Of a stretch of DNA of 50,872 nt, positions 49,837-50,872 are shown piece by piece. The DNA comes from Firmicutes bacterium CAG:24053_14 (GTDB lineage: Bacteria; Bacillota; Clostridia; Oscillospirales; Oscillospiraceae): contig MNSZ01000062.1 in assembly GCA_001916715.1 (NCBI GenBank), positions 61,439 to 112,310 of the forward strand, written 5' to 3'. A program made the translations under genes and the position numbers. Below the pieces are notes generated by a model that saw nothing but the letters and a program-made list of their open reading frames with translations, searched no databases and had not been told where the DNA came from. The first letter of the stretch is position 1. Every line of letters starts with the position of its first letter.

Positions 49837-50705
49837 CGAGTGTAAACGAAAAAGCCTATGCAAAAATAAATATTTCGCTCGACGTGACCGGAAAGCGCCC
49901 CGACGGATACCATGACATGCTCATGGTCATGCAGACCATCACCCTGTGCGATGATATCACCGTTGCGCTCACTCCCGGTGAGGCCAGCCGCGCCGAGTGC
50001 AATCTGCGCTTTGTTCCGTGCGATGAGCGCAACCTCGCCGTGCGCGCGGCAAACGCGTTCTTTGCCCACTGCGGCATTGAAAACATGGGTGCGCACATAA
50101 AAATGCAAAAGCGCATACCCGTCGGAGCCGGTATGGCCGGCGGCTCGAGCGACGCGGCCGCTGTTCTGCGTGCGCTGAATGTGCTGTGCAAAACCGGGCT
50201 TAACGGGGCAGCGCTTGAAAAAATAGCGGCGGAGATCGGCTCGGATGTTGCGTTCTGCGTGAGCGGCGGAACTCAGCTTGCCTCGGGGCGCGGCGAGATA
50301 CTTTCCGTCCTGCCGCCGATGCCCGACTGCGAGGTCGTCGTCTGCAAGCCCGATTTTTCCGTGTCAACGCCGGAGCTGTTCAGGCGGCTTGACGCTGTTA
50401 AGCTGCGCTGCCACCCCGACACGCAGGGGATCATTGAGCTTCTCAAAGACGGTGATCTGCCGAAGATAGCGCGGAGAATGTACAACGTGTTTGAGGATGT
50501 GCCCGACCGGCGGCATAACGAGATCGCCGGTATAAAAAGCGCAATGCTCGATGGCGGCGCGCTCGGAGCCGTCATGACCGGCACCGGCTCTGCGGTATTC
50601 GGTCTGTACGACGATGCCGACGCCGCGCGCAAAACCTTTGACGCTCTGCGACGCGAATGGCGCAGCACGGCTATGGCTAAAATTATGCCGCGCATAGAGG
50701 TTTAA
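49833..50705 (+). CDS. ispE: 4-diphosphocytidyl-2-C-methyl-D-erythritol kinase
   Basis: GHMP kinase of the non-mevalonate (MEP) isoprenoid pathway. 290 residues: KAYAKINISLDVTGKRPDGY N-terminal motif, the glycine-rich ATP loop PVGAGMAGGSSDAAAVL (about residues 91-107), and the C-terminal motif GALGAVMTGTGSAVFGLYD. The ATG is in an ATGA overlap with the mutase gene. Having the MEP pathway makes a mevalonate role for the AcnX genes less likely. A terminator follows at 50717. Confidence 0.96.
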   Translation: MTSVNEKAYAKINISLDVTGKRPDGYHDMLMVMQTITLCDDITVALTPGEASRAECNLRFVPCDERNLAVRAANAFFAHCGIENMGAHIKMQKRIPVGAGMAGGSSDAAAVLRALNVLCKTGLNGAALEKIAAEIGSDVAFCVSGGTQLASGRGEILSVLPPMPDCEVVVCKPDFSVSTPELFRRLDAVKLRCHPDTQGIIELLKDGDLPKIARRMYNVFEDVPDRRHNEIAGIKSAMLDGGALGAVMTGTGSAVFGLYDDADAARKTFDALRREWRSTAMAKIMPRIEV

Positions 50706-50716
50706 AACAAAATATT

Positions 50717-50760
50717 ACCGCCGATACTATGAGTGCAATACATAGTAAAGGCGGTTTTTT
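50717..50760 (+). terminator. Terminator after ispE
   Basis: ACCGCC and TACTATG pair with CATAGTA and GGCGGT, followed by TTTTTTC. Confidence 0.8.
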
Positions 50761-50835
50761 CATGAAGGAATATAAACATCGGTGTACAAGGGGTACAAAC
50801 AAGATAAAATAGAAATGAGGGGCGATAGAGCGGAA

Positions 50836-50872
50836 ATGTCAGATTTTCCACTCTATCTGAACATGGTCGCTG
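50836..50872 (+). CDS. Start of a gene cut by the window edge, possibly precorrin-2 dehydrogenase/siroheme synthase
   Basis: Twelve codons are visible, reading MSDFPLYLNMVA. The FPLYLNM stretch is like the N-terminus of CysG-N/MET8-type enzymes, where it precedes the NAD-binding glycine motif; the decisive part lies outside the window. An in-frame ATG at 50815 is an alternative start. The evidence is thin. Confidence 0.35.
   Translation, partial: MSDFPLYLNMVA

Noticed and set aside
50762..50812. A 16-codon frame with ATG at 50762 after the ispE terminator
   Set aside because: The ATG directly follows the terminator T-run, has no Shine-Dalgarno, and the peptide is very short; chance is the simplest explanation.

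Overview
The window looks like the chromosome of a moderately GC-rich, spore-forming, low-GC-lineage (Clostridia) gut-type bacterium, most like the Oscillospiraceae/Ruminococcaceae. The evidence is the rpsF-ssb-rpsR and hrcA-grpE-dnaK-dnaJ gene orders, a CIRCE operator, a dnaG-rpoD pair, the sporulation/germination protein YpeB, two secreted proteins with S-layer-homology (SLH) repeats, and strong GGAGG ribosome-binding sites throughout. No phage, plasmid, CRISPR or defence locus is visible; the variable component is small repeats.

Layout. 1-2300: terminator and repeat debris, then rpsF-ssb-rpsR on the minus strand behind a structured leader, then more repeats. 2308-6386: an ECF-transporter S component, tRNA-Leu(CAG), and a four-gene minus operon (ECF sigma factor, membrane protein, ABC ATPase, ABC permease; the permease reading frame is broken). 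6467-13195: an inverted-repeat element, then housekeeping genes on the minus strand (rpoD, dnaG, dgt-like dNTPase, YigZ, hflX). 13302-17052: a 1007-residue leucine-rich-repeat/SLH surface protein and a TetR regulator. 17114-19460: repeats around an aminotransferase. 19544-25314: two overlapping CNNM/CBS proteins, ypeB, a ZIP metal transporter, a lipoprotein and an acetyltransferase remnant. 25497-28472: a membrane-anchored protein and a secreted SLH 5'-nucleotidase. 28612-33853: the heat-shock operon under CIRCE control. 33988-38617: MarR and TetR regulators, a YhhN protein, a lipid kinase and a two-subunit aconitase-X enzyme. 38681-46609: udk-tdk-VanX-like dipeptidase (minus), then deoD, a BMP-type nucleoside-binding lipoprotein and its ABC transporter (plus). 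46655-50872: EamA transporter, ComEC-like metallo-hydrolase, aPGAM-type mutase, ispE and the start of one more gene.

How the genes work together. The clearest theme is nucleoside salvage: an extracellular 5'-nucleotidase, a BMP/NupABC-type importer, purine nucleoside phosphorylase, uridine kinase and thymidine kinase lie within 20 kb. The second theme is the stress and information-processing core (sigma A, primase, heat-shock chaperones, HflX).

The most interesting unexplained feature is a family of about nine intergenic foldback repeats (termini TTTTTAGAGGCG...CGCCTCTAAAAA, with about 70 bp of imperfect terminal inverted repeat). Their ends sit two or three bases upstream of the -35 hexamers of three different promoters, and in other copies provide a gene's stop codon or touch its ribosome-binding site. 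A second, unrelated inverted-repeat element abuts the rpoD stop codon, and a third repeat family lies in the dnaK-dnaJ spacer and at the left edge of the window.
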